64,000 nt of DNA, from assembly GCA_035297145.1 (NCBI GenBank), contig DATGZN010000007.1:1-64000 (forward strand), read 5' to 3'. Every line of letters starts with the position of its first letter. The first letter of the stretch is position 1. The DNA is from QHXW01 sp035297145. GTDB taxonomy: Bacteria; Acidobacteriota; Terriglobia; Bryobacterales; Bryobacteraceae. The notes beneath the pieces were generated by a model. It saw only the letters and a list, made by a program, of their open reading frames with translations. It made no database searches and was not told the origin of the DNA. The position numbers were made by a program, and so were the translations under genes. This document shows, piece after piece, positions 18,374 through 27,831 of the stretch.

Positions 18374-18375
18374 AG

Positions 18376-18381
18376 TATAAT
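18376..18381 (+). promoter_or_regulatory. Perfect -10 box (TATAAT) just upstream of the acyl-CoA ligase
   Basis: TATAAT occurs in the 17-bp gap between two divergent genes and ends 9 bp before the ligase ATG. If used, transcription would begin within a few bases of the start codon and the mRNA would be nearly leaderless. The -35 region (TTCTCG at 18353-18358) is poor. Confidence 0.4.
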
Positions 18382-18390
18382 CTGGCCGTC

Positions 18391-20007
18391 ATGTTGAGCT
18401 ACGCGCGCGGGCCGAGGGTGCAGCTTCTCGACAAGACCATCGGCCAGGTGTTGGAGGATGCCGCCCAACGCAATCCAAATGGCGACGCAATTGTCTCCCG
18501 GCATCAGCAATTGCGGCTTTCGTACCGCGATCTCGAACGTGAAGTGGAACGGACCGCGCGCGGCCTCTGGGGATTGGGGATCCGGCCAGGCGACCGCGTG
18601 GGCATGTGGGCCGCGAACTGCGCTGAGTGGATTTATCTGCAAGTAGCCTGCGCGTGGACCGGCGCCGTGCTGGTGAACGTGAACCCAGCGAACCGGTCTC
18701 ATGAGCTGGGGTTTGTGCTGCGAAAGTCCGGCATGAAGGCCATCTTCCTGCACGAGCGTGACGCGCGCGCCGACTACCGAGAAATCTTGCGGAATGCCCG
18801 CAGCGATCAGGATTTGCCCTTGGCGCATGCCATTTTTCTCGAGACCGATGATTGGTCACGAATGCTGGAAGCTGGCGCCGATCCCTCGCCGTACATGGCC
18901 GGCGTCGACGACGTTGTCAACATCCAGTACACGTCGGGGACAACCGGTAACCCCAAGGGCGTGCTCTTAACGCATCGCAATTTGATCAACAACGCCTACC
19001 TGATCAGCCGGACGCTTCTATACACGGAGCGTGACCGGCTGTGCTGCCCGGTGCCGCTCTACCATTGCTTCGGCTGTGTGATGTCCACGCTCGTATGCAT
19101 CGTTTCCGGGATGGCGCTAGTGCTTCCTGCGCCGCAGTTCGACGCGCTAGCTACGCTCGAAGCGGTGGAGGCGGAACGATGCACGGCTCTTTACGGTGTG
19201 CCCACCATGTTCATCGCGGAACTCGAGCATCCGCGCTTTCGAGAGTTCGATCTCAGCTCGCTGCGCACTGGAATCATGGCCGGTGCGCCCTGCCCGGTCG
19301 ATGTGATGCGCCGCGTCGTAACGGACATGCATTGCTCGGAGATGACCATTGCGTATGGGCAGACTGAAAGCTCACCCGTGGTGACCATGTCCAGTCCCAC
19401 CGACGACATGGAGACGCGCGTCTCGACCGTGGGCCGCGCCATGCCCGAAACCGAGATCAAGATCGTCGTTCCGGATACCGGCTCCATGCTCGAAACCGGC
19501 CAGCGCGGAGAGCTGTGCGCGCGGGGTTACATGGTGATGAAGGGCTACGACGGCGAGCCCGAGGCTACGGCGCGAACTATAGATTCTGAAGGCTGGTTGC
19601 ATACGGGCGATCTGGCGATCATGCGTGCGGACGGCTGCTTTCACATTGCCGGTCGAATCAAGGAAATCATCATCCGCGGGGGTGAAAACATTTATCCGCG
19701 CGAAATCGAGGAGTTCCTCCACGGCCACGCGAAGATCGCGGACGTCTACATCACCGGGTTGCCGGATGCCCGGTTGGGCGAAACCGTGCTGGCGTGGATC
19801 AAGTTAAAAGCCGAGGAAATAGCCACCGAAGACGAGATTCGCGAATTCTGCCGCGGTCGCATTGCGCATTTCAAGATTCCGCAACACATCCGCTTTGTGG
19901 AATCGTTTCCTATGACGGTTTCGGGCAAGGTGCAGAAGTTCCGCATCCGTGAGGCGGAGATTCAAGCTCGCGATCTCGGCCGGGAGGCGAGCATCCAGAC
20001 GGCGTGA
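18391..20007 (+). CDS. AMP-forming fatty acid/carboxylic acid-CoA ligase
   Basis: This 538-residue ANL-superfamily enzyme carries the P-loop YTSGTTGNPKG (residues 180-190), the adenine-binding IAYGQTESSP region, the hinge-side GWLHTGDLA and GRIKEIIIRGGENIYP motifs, and the C-terminal catalytic lysine in SGKVQKF. It activates a carboxylic acid to an acyl-adenylate and then to acyl-CoA. The overall pattern (LVNVNPANRSHELGFVLRKSG) is that of medium/long-chain fatty acyl-CoA synthetases of the FadD group. It is cytoplasmic, with no signal or membrane segment. No beta-oxidation genes lie nearby. It is convergent with the SGNH hydrolase gene, 7 bp away. Confidence 0.9.
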   Translation: MLSYARGPRVQLLDKTIGQVLEDAAQRNPNGDAIVSRHQQLRLSYRDLEREVERTARGLWGLGIRPGDRVGMWAANCAEWIYLQVACAWTGAVLVNVNPANRSHELGFVLRKSGMKAIFLHERDARADYREILRNARSDQDLPLAHAIFLETDDWSRMLEAGADPSPYMAGVDDVVNIQYTSGTTGNPKGVLLTHRNLINNAYLISRTLLYTERDRLCCPVPLYHCFGCVMSTLVCIVSGMALVLPAPQFDALATLEAVEAERCTALYGVPTMFIAELEHPRFREFDLSSLRTGIMAGAPCPVDVMRRVVTDMHCSEMTIAYGQTESSPVVTMSSPTDDMETRVSTVGRAMPETEIKIVVPDTGSMLETGQRGELCARGYMVMKGYDGEPEATARTIDSEGWLHTGDLAIMRADGCFHIAGRIKEIIIRGGENIYPREIEEFLHGHAKIADVYITGLPDARLGETVLAWIKLKAEEIATEDEIREFCRGRIAHFKIPQHIRFVESFPMTVSGKVQKFRIREAEIQARDLGREASIQTA

Positions 20008-20014
20008 CGGCTGA

Positions 20015-21259
20015 TTATTCCGCTGCCAGTTCGTAAAAGCAGGCTGATGGCTGTGCGGTGGCGCGCTGCAACGCGGCCAAATCGGCATCGAGCGCATCCA
20101 GGTTCTCGAGGATGGTTGTGATCCGGGGCAGCGGTTCCTTTTCGAAAGGCGTTTGCAGATTTCTCCAGCGCGTATTATGCACGGCGGCGCGCTTGAGCGT
20201 AAGCGCGTGCACCGCGGCGGCCTGGGTCATCATGGGCGTAGGCAATGAGGCAAGGTTAACGCCACTCGACAGCTGCTCACGCGTAAAACTTCCGATCGCC
20301 TTTCCATTGATCTTCAGGCTGTACGAGGCGCTGGACAGGCCGGTGACCTTGAGCATCTGTTGGTCGAGGTCTTCCATTACATGCGATGAACTGATCGCCA
20401 GCTTCATCACGGCGTCGTCGAGACTTATGGGCATGGGTAGCCGCTCATCCTTCTGCACCCATGTGATGTGCGCACCCGTTCGCTTCAGTTCGCTGACGGC
20501 GGTGTTTTCAGCGGCCCGGACCGTCGCGCCCTCCGCGTCGATTGTTACAGTCGTCACGATCGGCGTCGCGTTCCAGGCCTTCAGCAACGCTTCCGCCATG
20601 ATCAGGTGGCCCGCGGCTTGGGGGTGCACGCGATCCGGAATGATCTGCTGCGCGTCCTTTGGGTCCGTCGCGTTGGCTTGTTTCAGGGCATCAACTACAA
20701 GTGTATTCAAGTCGGCGATGCTGAGATTGTCCCGGCTCGCGAGATCCTGAAGAAAACTTCCGTACCGGAGGAGCACCTGGTTGTAACCGCCGTCGAAGTT
20801 GGGCGCGCGGGTAACGTCGTCGAACGGCGACGGCTTGATCACGGTGATGCGCACCCCCGGCAAGGCTTGTTTGACGAATTCGATAATGTGCTCGTAGCCC
20901 GTCTTGTACTTGGTGAAGATGTCCTCGTCGAATGCGCGATAGCTGCCGTCATTCATCCCCAGCATGATGGTCATGACGGTCGGTTTGTACGCGAATACAT
21001 CCCTGTGGAGGCGTTCGTCGATCGGGCCGCCGCCTCCGCCGGAGACCCGGTCGCCGCCCCAGCCTGAATGTACGAACTTCACGTGCATCCTCGGATACCG
21101 CGTGACGGCGAAGGTCTCGACAAATGTTGTGTAGAGCCGCTGATCGGTGATGCTGTCGCCGTAAAAGACCACCGTGTCGCCATCTTTCAGGGAAAATTTC
21201 TGAGCGGGCGCAAGGGCGACAAACGTAAGCAGGAAGGGCAGGCATTTCGTCAGTGACAT
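20015..21259 (-). CDS. Secreted SGNH/GDSL-family hydrolase
   Basis: From ATG 21259 the protein has 414 residues and a signal peptide (MSLTKCLPFLLTFVALAPAQ). Block I is FYGDSITD with the nucleophile S36; block II has the glycine of HSGWGGD; block III is LGMNDG with N103; block V is IIPDRVHPQ with D209 and H212. These are the full catalytic elements of an SGNH esterase. The family includes carbohydrate and lipid esterases, and secretion suggests deacetylation of glycans. The frame is open upstream to 21433, but that part overlaps the PilZ gene. The PilZ gene lies 20 bp upstream on the same strand. Confidence 0.88.
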   Translation of the reverse strand: MSLTKCLPFLLTFVALAPAQKFSLKDGDTVVFYGDSITDQRLYTTFVETFAVTRYPRMHVKFVHSGWGGDRVSGGGGGPIDERLHRDVFAYKPTVMTIMLGMNDGSYRAFDEDIFTKYKTGYEHIIEFVKQALPGVRITVIKPSPFDDVTRAPNFDGGYNQVLLRYGSFLQDLASRDNLSIADLNTLVVDALKQANATDPKDAQQIIPDRVHPQAAGHLIMAEALLKAWNATPIVTTVTIDAEGATVRAAENTAVSELKRTGAHITWVQKDERLPMPISLDDAVMKLAISSSHVMEDLDQQMLKVTGLSSASYSLKINGKAIGSFTREQLSSGVNLASLPTPMMTQAAAVHALTLKRAAVHNTRWRNLQTPFEKEPLPRITTILENLDALDADLAALQRATAQPSACFYELAAE

Positions 21260-21279
21260 ACCGCCCGCTATTTTACTGC

Positions 21280-21648
21280 TTAGAAGCGATGCGTCAGGGG
21301 CGCGGCAAACTGCAGGCCGATCTGGTAGGAGAAAAGTTGTGGCTCGCAACGGCGCACGTAAGCGCTGCCCATCATGCCGAGGTCCGGATTTTGCACATAT
21401 ACGAACGAGCCCGGGGGGATTTCCATACCGCACTCGACCAGGGCGCCAGTGCCGTTCATATCTACCACCTTGGCGTTCTTGCGCTTGGTTTTGCCGCGTT
21501 TGTCCTGCCAGGATAGCCGGAACCGCAAATTGCCGCTGTTGATTCGCTGATAATAGCGGTTATCCGCAGCCGGACCGGCTTCGCCCATCGTAACCGGCGA
21601 AGCCGTTCCCTGCGAGGAGTGACCGAGAAGTGAACCGAACCAGCTCAT
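21280..21648 (-). CDS. Small PilZ-like domain protein
   Basis: The 122-residue protein has a PilZ-type beta-barrel pattern: RINSGNLRFRLSWQDKRGK, then VVDMNGTGALVECGMEIPPGSFVYV and IGLQFAAPL at the end. PilZ domains bind cyclic di-GMP through RxxxR and [DN]xSxxG. Here the second motif reads DMNGTG, so it is degenerate and binding is uncertain. It has no signal peptide and is probably cytoplasmic. It lies just upstream of the SGNH hydrolase, 20 bp apart on the same strand. Confidence 0.6.
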   Translation of the reverse strand: MSWFGSLLGHSSQGTASPVTMGEAGPAADNRYYQRINSGNLRFRLSWQDKRGKTKRKNAKVVDMNGTGALVECGMEIPPGSFVYVQNPDLGMMGSAYVRRCEPQLFSYQIGLQFAAPLTHRF

Positions 21649-21740
21649 CTATGTCTGCTATGAGTTTTCCATGATCGCACTATACAAATAAATCAGGTGA
21701 TTTCCTGGACGATTTTGGATAACGTTAACCGGATGACTGA

Positions 21741-23564
21741 CTAGTTCGCGGCCCGTGGTGCTGCGACGGATTTGCCGGGCGGCACTTCCGCGTAGAATTT
21801 CCATTGTGCGGCGAAGCCTTTCGCCAGCTTCTGATTCATCAAAGACACGCGGATCATCTCCACGGGAATCGCGTTGAGTTTGAGCACGGCATCGTGGAAC
21901 TGCCGGTTGGTCATCTTTCCCGCATCTACCAGTTCCGCGCGCAGTGCTCGGAACTGCAAGGCGCCCAGTTGATAGGCGCACTGATAAAGTGGGCCGTATT
22001 CGTTACTTTCGAAGGAGCGCCGCACTTCGCCCGCCGCATTTTCGCGCTCGTGCCCGACTTCGTTCACCAGGAAATCGACCGCCTGTGGCGCCGTCATCTG
22101 CCCCAGGTGAAAGCTCAAGGAGAAGATCACCCGAGCCGCCCGGTGCATCCGCCAGAACAGCATGCCGATGCGATCCTCCGGCGAGCGCGGAAAATCCAGA
22201 TCCCAGAGCAGCATCTCCCAGTAGAACGCCCAGCCTTCCACCCAGAACGGCGTCTCGAAAGCCGACCGCCACGGCCGGTAACGCTCCGCCATGTACTGTT
22301 GCAAATAGTGCCCGGGGATCAGCTCATGAAACACCGTCGCGCGCGCGAAGTGAATGTTGTTGCCGCGCATGCTCATGAGCTTCTGCTCCTCGGTCATCGT
22401 GTCGGTGGGATACGAAACGATCATGGTGTCTCCACCAAGAAAGAACGGGTTCATCCGCTGGCGCTCCGGCGACATCATCTCCATGCGCCAGGTATTGGTG
22501 GCGGCGTCGGGGATCGTAATCAGATCGTGCCGGCGCACGTAATCGACGGCTTCATAAGCCAGGTCGCGGATCAGCGCCGGTTGCTGCCCGGGCTTGACGT
22601 GATCGTTCTTGACATGATCCAGCGCCTTCCGCCAATCGTCTCCATATCCCAACTGGCGGGAGCACGCCAGCATCTGCTCCTTGCACCACGCGAATTCCTT
22701 GCGGCCGATCGCGATCAGTTCCTCCGGCGTATACGGGATGAACTCCGAGGCCAGCGCGTCCTCGACCGCTTCGCGGCCTACCGGGTCGCCGACGATCGTA
22801 TCTTTATCCGACGAGCGGACACCGGCAATCTTCTCGTCAAGCAGCGTGGCATACGCGCCCAGTGCGGCGTCGGCGCGCTTCCATGGTTCCGCCACCCACC
22901 AGGTAAAGACAGGATCGTAGCCGGTGTAAAAATCGCGCCACTGCTTCAGCGTTTCCCGCAAGCTCTCGGTGAACCTGGCCGCGCGGCGGCCGGCAGTGGA
23001 AGGAGCCGTCAGCTTGCCGTTCGTGATCTCGCTGGTCAGTCTTCCCAATTCGTCGGCTAGCCGAGAGACACGTGCCGCCGCATCCGCACCATCGACAAAA
23101 GCGAACCGGCGGAGATCGTCATCGAGAGCCAGAATGGAATCCGCGAACGGAACCAGGCGTGCAATTTCCGATTCGCGCTTCTTCATGGCCACGCTGCTGC
23201 GCACGTACTGATGCAATTTGGCCCTCAGAAGAAGCCAGTCGATGCGGCCATTCACATCCAGGGAGTCGTAAGGCACCTGCTGTTCTAAAACCTCCATCCA
23301 GTTAGCGGCGAACTGATCCAACGCTTGCCGTCGTTCCGGCGAAAAGCGATTGTTGTAGTACCGCTCCAGTGTTTGGCGATCGGTGGTGTACCGCACGACC
23401 GCGGCTGGCATGTCGAATCCACCGGATGTCTGCCAGCCTTCCGCGCGCGTATCGTAATGAAAGTGGGGCGGGCTGGTGACGGGCGAATCAGCGGCATGAA
23501 GCACGCACAGGGAGAAAACCAGAACGCCCAACATTGCTCGCCAATTCCCACTAAAGAGCGCCAT
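21741..23564 (-). CDS. Secreted DUF885 metallopeptidase-like protein
   Basis: Taken from ATG 23564, the protein has 607 residues and a signal peptide (MLGVLVFSLCVLHAADS). ATG 23606 is also in frame but would overlap the divergent fucosidase start. The zinc-type motif HELIPGH is at residues 413-419 within ARATVFHELIPGHYLQQYMAERY, followed by FWVEGWAFYWEMLLWD, the hallmark of DUF885 proteins. The family resembles gluzincin peptidases, and some members are described as acting on peptides or esters, so the substrate is open. The protein is probably periplasmic or secreted. Its start region is shared with a divergent GH29 gene, about 33 bp between start codons. Confidence 0.82.
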   Translation of the reverse strand: MALFSGNWRAMLGVLVFSLCVLHAADSPVTSPPHFHYDTRAEGWQTSGGFDMPAAVVRYTTDRQTLERYYNNRFSPERRQALDQFAANWMEVLEQQVPYDSLDVNGRIDWLLLRAKLHQYVRSSVAMKKRESEIARLVPFADSILALDDDLRRFAFVDGADAAARVSRLADELGRLTSEITNGKLTAPSTAGRRAARFTESLRETLKQWRDFYTGYDPVFTWWVAEPWKRADAALGAYATLLDEKIAGVRSSDKDTIVGDPVGREAVEDALASEFIPYTPEELIAIGRKEFAWCKEQMLACSRQLGYGDDWRKALDHVKNDHVKPGQQPALIRDLAYEAVDYVRRHDLITIPDAATNTWRMEMMSPERQRMNPFFLGGDTMIVSYPTDTMTEEQKLMSMRGNNIHFARATVFHELIPGHYLQQYMAERYRPWRSAFETPFWVEGWAFYWEMLLWDLDFPRSPEDRIGMLFWRMHRAARVIFSLSFHLGQMTAPQAVDFLVNEVGHERENAAGEVRRSFESNEYGPLYQCAYQLGALQFRALRAELVDAGKMTNRQFHDAVLKLNAIPVEMIRVSLMNQKLAKGFAAQWKFYAEVPPGKSVAAPRAAN

Positions 23565-23597
23565 GAACCGACACTGTATCATCGTCTTGTGCAGCAC

Positions 23598-25091
23598 GTG
23601 AGCCATTATCGAACCTCCAGACGCAGCTTTTTGGTGTCGCCGTTTGCTGCGGCACTTGCGGTAGGCGCAGAACGATTAAGGAAATCCCCGGCGCCCTACA
23701 GGGCGGTTCCCTCCGAGCGGCAGCTCCACTGGCACGAAATGGAGCGGTGCGCATTCCTGCACTTCTCGATGAATACGTTCACGGGCAAGGAATGGGGTTA
23801 CGGCGACGAAGATCCGGCGCTCTTCCATCCCACCGCTTTCGACGCTGATGCCATTGTCTCCGTTTTAAAGGCCGGCGGCTTGAGAGGCGCGATCCTCACC
23901 TGCAAGCATCACGACGGTTTTTGCCTCTGGCCCACGCGCACTACCGAACACTCCGTGCGGCACAGCCGTTGGCGCGATGGCCGTGGCGACGTCGTGAAGG
24001 AGATCGCCGATGCCGCCCGTAGTCACGACATGAGATTCGGCGTCTATCTCTCGCCGTGGGATCGCAACAGCGCGCTCTACGGCAAACCGGAATATGTCGA
24101 GATGTATCGCGCGCAGTTGCGCGAATTGCTGACGGATTACGGTCCGATCTTCGAGGTTTGGCATGACGGCGCCAACGGCGGCGATGGATACTACGGCGGC
24201 GCACGGGAAAAACGTCTCATCGACAAGCGCACTTACTATGACTGGCCCCGCACCTGGGAGATGGTGCGCTCGCTGCAACCGGATGCGGTTATCTTCAGCG
24301 ATGTCGGCCCGGATATTCGCTGGGTGGGCAATGAATCCGGTTACGCCGGTGAAACGTGTTGGGCAACATATGATCCCGTTGGCGAAGATGGCGGGCCAGC
24401 CGCGCCTGGATACGTGCGTGAGAAAGAAGGCGAAACAGGTCATCGCCAAGGCTCCCATTGGATGCCGGCAGAGTGCGATGTTTCGATTCGACCGGGCTGG
24501 TTCTGGCATGCGGAAGAAAACGCGCAAGTGAAGACGCCCGCGCAGCTCGTGGATCTCTATTACAAGTCCACCGGCCGCGGCGCGAGTCTGTTGCTCAACG
24601 TCCCGCCGGACCGACGAGGGCTGCTGCATGAGAATGACGTGGCGTCATTGCGGCGCTTCGGCGAATTGATCGAGGCCACGTTCGCCACCAACCTCGCCGC
24701 CGGCGGCAAAATGGCGGCACTAATCCGAGGTAACGATCCGGCGTTCAGTCCCGGCAACCTGATTGATGGCGACCGCAACACCTACTGGACCACCGACGAT
24801 TCGGTGACGACTCCCGAAGTGGTGATGGAATTTGATCGTCCCGTCACCTTCAACGTCATCCGGCTACGCGAGGCCATCCGGTTGGGCCAGCGCGTCGAGG
24901 CATTCGAGCTCGATCACTGGGATACGCGCGCCTGGAAGCGCTTCGCGCAGGGGACGAGCATCGGCTCCTGCCGTCTGCTCCGCACTCCGGAATCGGTGAC
25001 CACTACAAAAGTGCGGCTGCGCATCACCAAAAGTCCGGTTTGCCCGGCACTATGCGAATTTGGTCTCTATCGGGAACCGGGAACAGCTTGA
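23598..25091 (+). CDS. GH29 alpha-L-fucosidase with C-terminal F5/8-type C domain
   Basis: GTG 23598 gives a 497-residue protein with a Tat signal (SRRSFLVSPFAAALAVGA; R8-R9). GTG 23589 is an alternative, and the ORF is open far upstream only as a shadow of the DUF885 gene. GH29 features are CKHHDGFCLWPT, GVYLSPWDR and the nucleophile D190 in FEVWHDGANGG. Downstream, GASLLLNVPPDRRGLLHENDV is the usual end of the catalytic barrel. Residues about 360-494 form a carbohydrate-binding F5/8 type C module (NLIDGDRNTYWTTDD). It removes terminal L-fucose from glycans in the periplasm. It shares a promoter gap with the divergent DUF885 gene. Confidence 0.9.
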   Translation: MSHYRTSRRSFLVSPFAAALAVGAERLRKSPAPYRAVPSERQLHWHEMERCAFLHFSMNTFTGKEWGYGDEDPALFHPTAFDADAIVSVLKAGGLRGAILTCKHHDGFCLWPTRTTEHSVRHSRWRDGRGDVVKEIADAARSHDMRFGVYLSPWDRNSALYGKPEYVEMYRAQLRELLTDYGPIFEVWHDGANGGDGYYGGAREKRLIDKRTYYDWPRTWEMVRSLQPDAVIFSDVGPDIRWVGNESGYAGETCWATYDPVGEDGGPAAPGYVREKEGETGHRQGSHWMPAECDVSIRPGWFWHAEENAQVKTPAQLVDLYYKSTGRGASLLLNVPPDRRGLLHENDVASLRRFGELIEATFATNLAAGGKMAALIRGNDPAFSPGNLIDGDRNTYWTTDDSVTTPEVVMEFDRPVTFNVIRLREAIRLGQRVEAFELDHWDTRAWKRFAQGTSIGSCRLLRTPESVTTTKVRLRITKSPVCPALCEFGLYREPGTA

Positions 25092-25133
25092 GTGTTCTGA
25101 ATCCGCAAATTTGAGTGTCCGGGAGTGAACACT
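25091..25133. repeat. Three copies of an AGTGTYC motif after the fucosidase gene
   Basis: AGTGTTC at 25091-25097, AGTGTCC at 25114-25120 and GAACACT (the complement of AGTGTTC) at 25127-25133 lie within 43 bp. The first overlaps the fucosidase stop codon. They may be operator half-sites for the permease gene that follows, or a weak hairpin end. No T-run follows. Confidence 0.25.
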
Positions 25134-25279
25134 TACCGATGCGAAGGTATGCCCCTCGAACTGCGGGGCTGCAATACTAACACCTGCGAATTGAACAAGA
25201 TAGGGCCAAGGAAACCCACGGTCCGCGCCTTTCGACTCTCGATCGTGGCACGGCTGTGCGATTGCATACCCCGACGGTT

Positions 25280-27823
25280 ATGAGCTTTCAAAAACGCGGG
25301 GAAGAATCGGCGGCTCGGCCAGAGACGCGCTCGGTCTGGGTATGGGCCTGGTTGGAGCGGCTTTGGCAAGACCTTCGTTACGCCCGCCGCATGCTGGCCA
25401 AGAATCCGGGCTTCACCATGGTGGCGGTGCTCTCACTAGGCATCGGGATCGGCGCGAACTCCGCCATGTTCAGCCTGGCCGATGCGCTGCTCCTGCGGCC
25501 CTTGCCCGTGCTACGTCCCAGTGAAGTGGTCACGGTGGCCTCACACTCCACAAACACCAGTTTCATTGTCGATCGCCTTGGCTGGCTCTCGTACCGTGAG
25601 TACCTCGACTACCGGGCCAATAGCAAGAGCTTCAAGGGCTTAGTGGCGTTTCACCTGGATACCTTTGGATTCAGCCCGGCGCCGGACGCGCTCCCGCACA
25701 TGAGAATGGGCATGCTGGTGACGGGCGACTTTTTCCGCGTCATGGGTGTGGAACCCGAGTTGGGCCGCTCGTTCCGGCCTGATGAGGACCAGGTGGAAGG
25801 CCGGGATGCCGTGGTGGTTCTTGGCCACGATTTCTGGGAGAAGGAATTCGCGGCCGATCGATCCATGATCGGCCGGAAGGTCAGGCTCAACGGAACCGAC
25901 TTCACGGTGATAGGCATCGCCCCCGCTCCATTCACCGGAATGGACACAATTGTCCGGCCCGCGTTTTTCGTGCCGGTGATGATGTGGCGGCGTATCGCCA
26001 GCAGCAGCGGCAGCAACATGCTCGAAGCGCGCGATCAGAGGGTTTTTACCGTAAAGGGCCGGCTCAGGCCCGGCGTAACCATGGCGCAGGCACAAGCGGA
26101 GCTGGGCGTCATCGCCAAGAGTTTGGAGCGCACGTACCCGGTCACCAATCGGAATCAGAGCGTTGTGCTGCGCACCGAACTGGAAGCACGCTTTAACCAG
26201 GGGCAGGAGAACGTCCGGCTCATCGGCCTGCTGATCGGACTGTCGTTGACCGTTCTGCTGGTGGCGTGCGCCAATGTCGCCTGCCTGCTGCTCAGCCGTG
26301 CACGTGTTCGCTCACGTGAGATTTCCATGCGGCTGGCAATCGGCGCGGGGCGGCCCCGGCTGATCCGGCAGTTGCTCACGGAAAGCCTGCTGATTGCGCT
26401 CGCCGGTGGAGTGTTGGGTCTCGGTGTCGCATCTGTAGGAGTGGCCTTCTTTAACCGGCTAACCTTCGAGAGTGATTTGCCCGTGGTACTTTCCGTGCAA
26501 CTGGACCAGCGCGTGATGTTGGTCAGTCTCATCCTGTCGCTCGCGAGCACGCTGGTTTTTGGCTTGACACCAGCGGTGCAGACCACACGTACCGATCTGG
26601 CAAGCGCTCTTCGGACGGCCGGCGCGGATGCTCCTGGCCGCAAGCGGCTTTGGGGACGCAATCTGCTGGTGGTGGGGCAGGTGGCTATGTCTTTGCTGCT
26701 GCTGACGGTGGCCACGCTGGTGTTTCAGGCTTTCCGAAACGACATGGCGCAAGGCCCGGGATTCCGCACCGATCATCGACTGCTCATGAGCTTCGATCCC
26801 CGGCTGATTCGGTATACGGACCAGCAGACCAAACAGTTCTTTCAACAGGTGGTCGAGCGGGCGCGCGCCGTCGCGGGCGTGAAATCCGCGGCCCTCACCT
26901 ATGTCACTCCAATGGACGGGGCCACACTGGACGGCGCGACGATTCTGCCCGAAGGCTATCGCTACCCGCCCGGGCAGGAAAACGTCAATTTGTTTTCCAA
27001 CACCGTCGACGAGAACTACTTCAGAACTCTAGGTGTGCCGATTGTCCGCGGCCGGGGTTTTCGTACATCGGACACGGCCGCAACGCCAAGGGTAGCGGTG
27101 GTGAACGAGGAACTCGCAAAGCATTATTGGCCGGGACAGGACCCCATCGGCAAGCGCTTCCGGCTAGACAACCAGAATGGGCCCTGGGTGGAGATCGTGG
27201 GCGTCGCGAAACAGGGGAAATACTTTTGGGTCGGTGAGCCGCCGTCGGAATTTCTCTACTTTCCGCTGGCGCAGAAGCCTGAACCCCGCATGACGCTAGT
27301 CGCCGAGTCCTTCGGTGATCCGGCGGCTCTGGCAACGCCTTTGCGCGAAGTGGTTCGCAACCTGGACGCGAACCAGCCGGTTTACGACGTACGCGTCATG
27401 GAAGAATACTTTCAAAACCGCGCCATGGCCGGGCCCAACCTGATCATTCAAACGGTCGCGGCCATAGGAGTAATGGGGCTGGTGCTGGCGATGGTGGGCC
27501 TGTACGGATTGGTCGCGTATTCAGCCAGCCGGCGAACCCGCGAAATCGGTATCCGCATGGCAATCGGCGCCCCGCGCGGCGCCGTGTTGCGCATGGTGAT
27601 GCGGCAAGGTCTGGTGCTAGGACTCAGCGGCGTCGCCGTCGGCCTAGCGGCCAGCTATGGCATCGCAAAAGTGCTGACGCGTGTGATGGCCGGAATGGAC
27701 GCCGATGCCTCCGCCTTTCTCCTGGTCGCGCCCGCACTGCTTGTTGTGACCATGCTCGCGGCGTACATCCCCGCGCGGCGCGCGTCGATGGTGGATCCGA
27801 TGAAAGCCCTGCACTACGATTAG
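25280..27823 (+). CDS. MacB/FtsX-type ABC permease (acidobacterial orphan permease, ADOP type)
   Basis: The 847-residue protein (GTG 25256 is also possible) has the tandem arrangement of the acidobacterial permease family. After LWQDLRYARRMLAKNPGFT comes TM1 (VAVLSLGIGIGANSAMFSLADALLL), a large periplasmic MacB_PCD domain, and an FtsX core of three TMs (LIGLSLTVLLVACANVACLLL). A second MacB_PCD then precedes a second FtsX core (AAIGVMGLVLAMVGLYGLVAYSASRRTREIGIRMAIGA). No ABC ATPase is encoded nearby, hence 'orphan'. Such proteins are assumed to act in macrolide/peptide export or lipoprotein handling with an unlinked ATPase. It is convergent with a second member of the family 8 bp away. Confidence 0.88.
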   Translation: MSFQKRGEESAARPETRSVWVWAWLERLWQDLRYARRMLAKNPGFTMVAVLSLGIGIGANSAMFSLADALLLRPLPVLRPSEVVTVASHSTNTSFIVDRLGWLSYREYLDYRANSKSFKGLVAFHLDTFGFSPAPDALPHMRMGMLVTGDFFRVMGVEPELGRSFRPDEDQVEGRDAVVVLGHDFWEKEFAADRSMIGRKVRLNGTDFTVIGIAPAPFTGMDTIVRPAFFVPVMMWRRIASSSGSNMLEARDQRVFTVKGRLRPGVTMAQAQAELGVIAKSLERTYPVTNRNQSVVLRTELEARFNQGQENVRLIGLLIGLSLTVLLVACANVACLLLSRARVRSREISMRLAIGAGRPRLIRQLLTESLLIALAGGVLGLGVASVGVAFFNRLTFESDLPVVLSVQLDQRVMLVSLILSLASTLVFGLTPAVQTTRTDLASALRTAGADAPGRKRLWGRNLLVVGQVAMSLLLLTVATLVFQAFRNDMAQGPGFRTDHRLLMSFDPRLIRYTDQQTKQFFQQVVERARAVAGVKSAALTYVTPMDGATLDGATILPEGYRYPPGQENVNLFSNTVDENYFRTLGVPIVRGRGFRTSDTAATPRVAVVNEELAKHYWPGQDPIGKRFRLDNQNGPWVEIVGVAKQGKYFWVGEPPSEFLYFPLAQKPEPRMTLVAESFGDPAALATPLREVVRNLDANQPVYDVRVMEEYFQNRAMAGPNLIIQTVAAIGVMGLVLAMVGLYGLVAYSASRRTREIGIRMAIGAPRGAVLRMVMRQGLVLGLSGVAVGLAASYGIAKVLTRVMAGMDADASAFLLVAPALLVVTMLAAYIPARRASMVDPMKALHYD

Positions 27824-27831
27824 GTTTGCCG

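Noticed and set aside
21804..23060. 418-codon open frame on the plus strand
   Set aside because: It is antisense to the DUF885 gene; no signal, domain or ribosome-binding site supports it.
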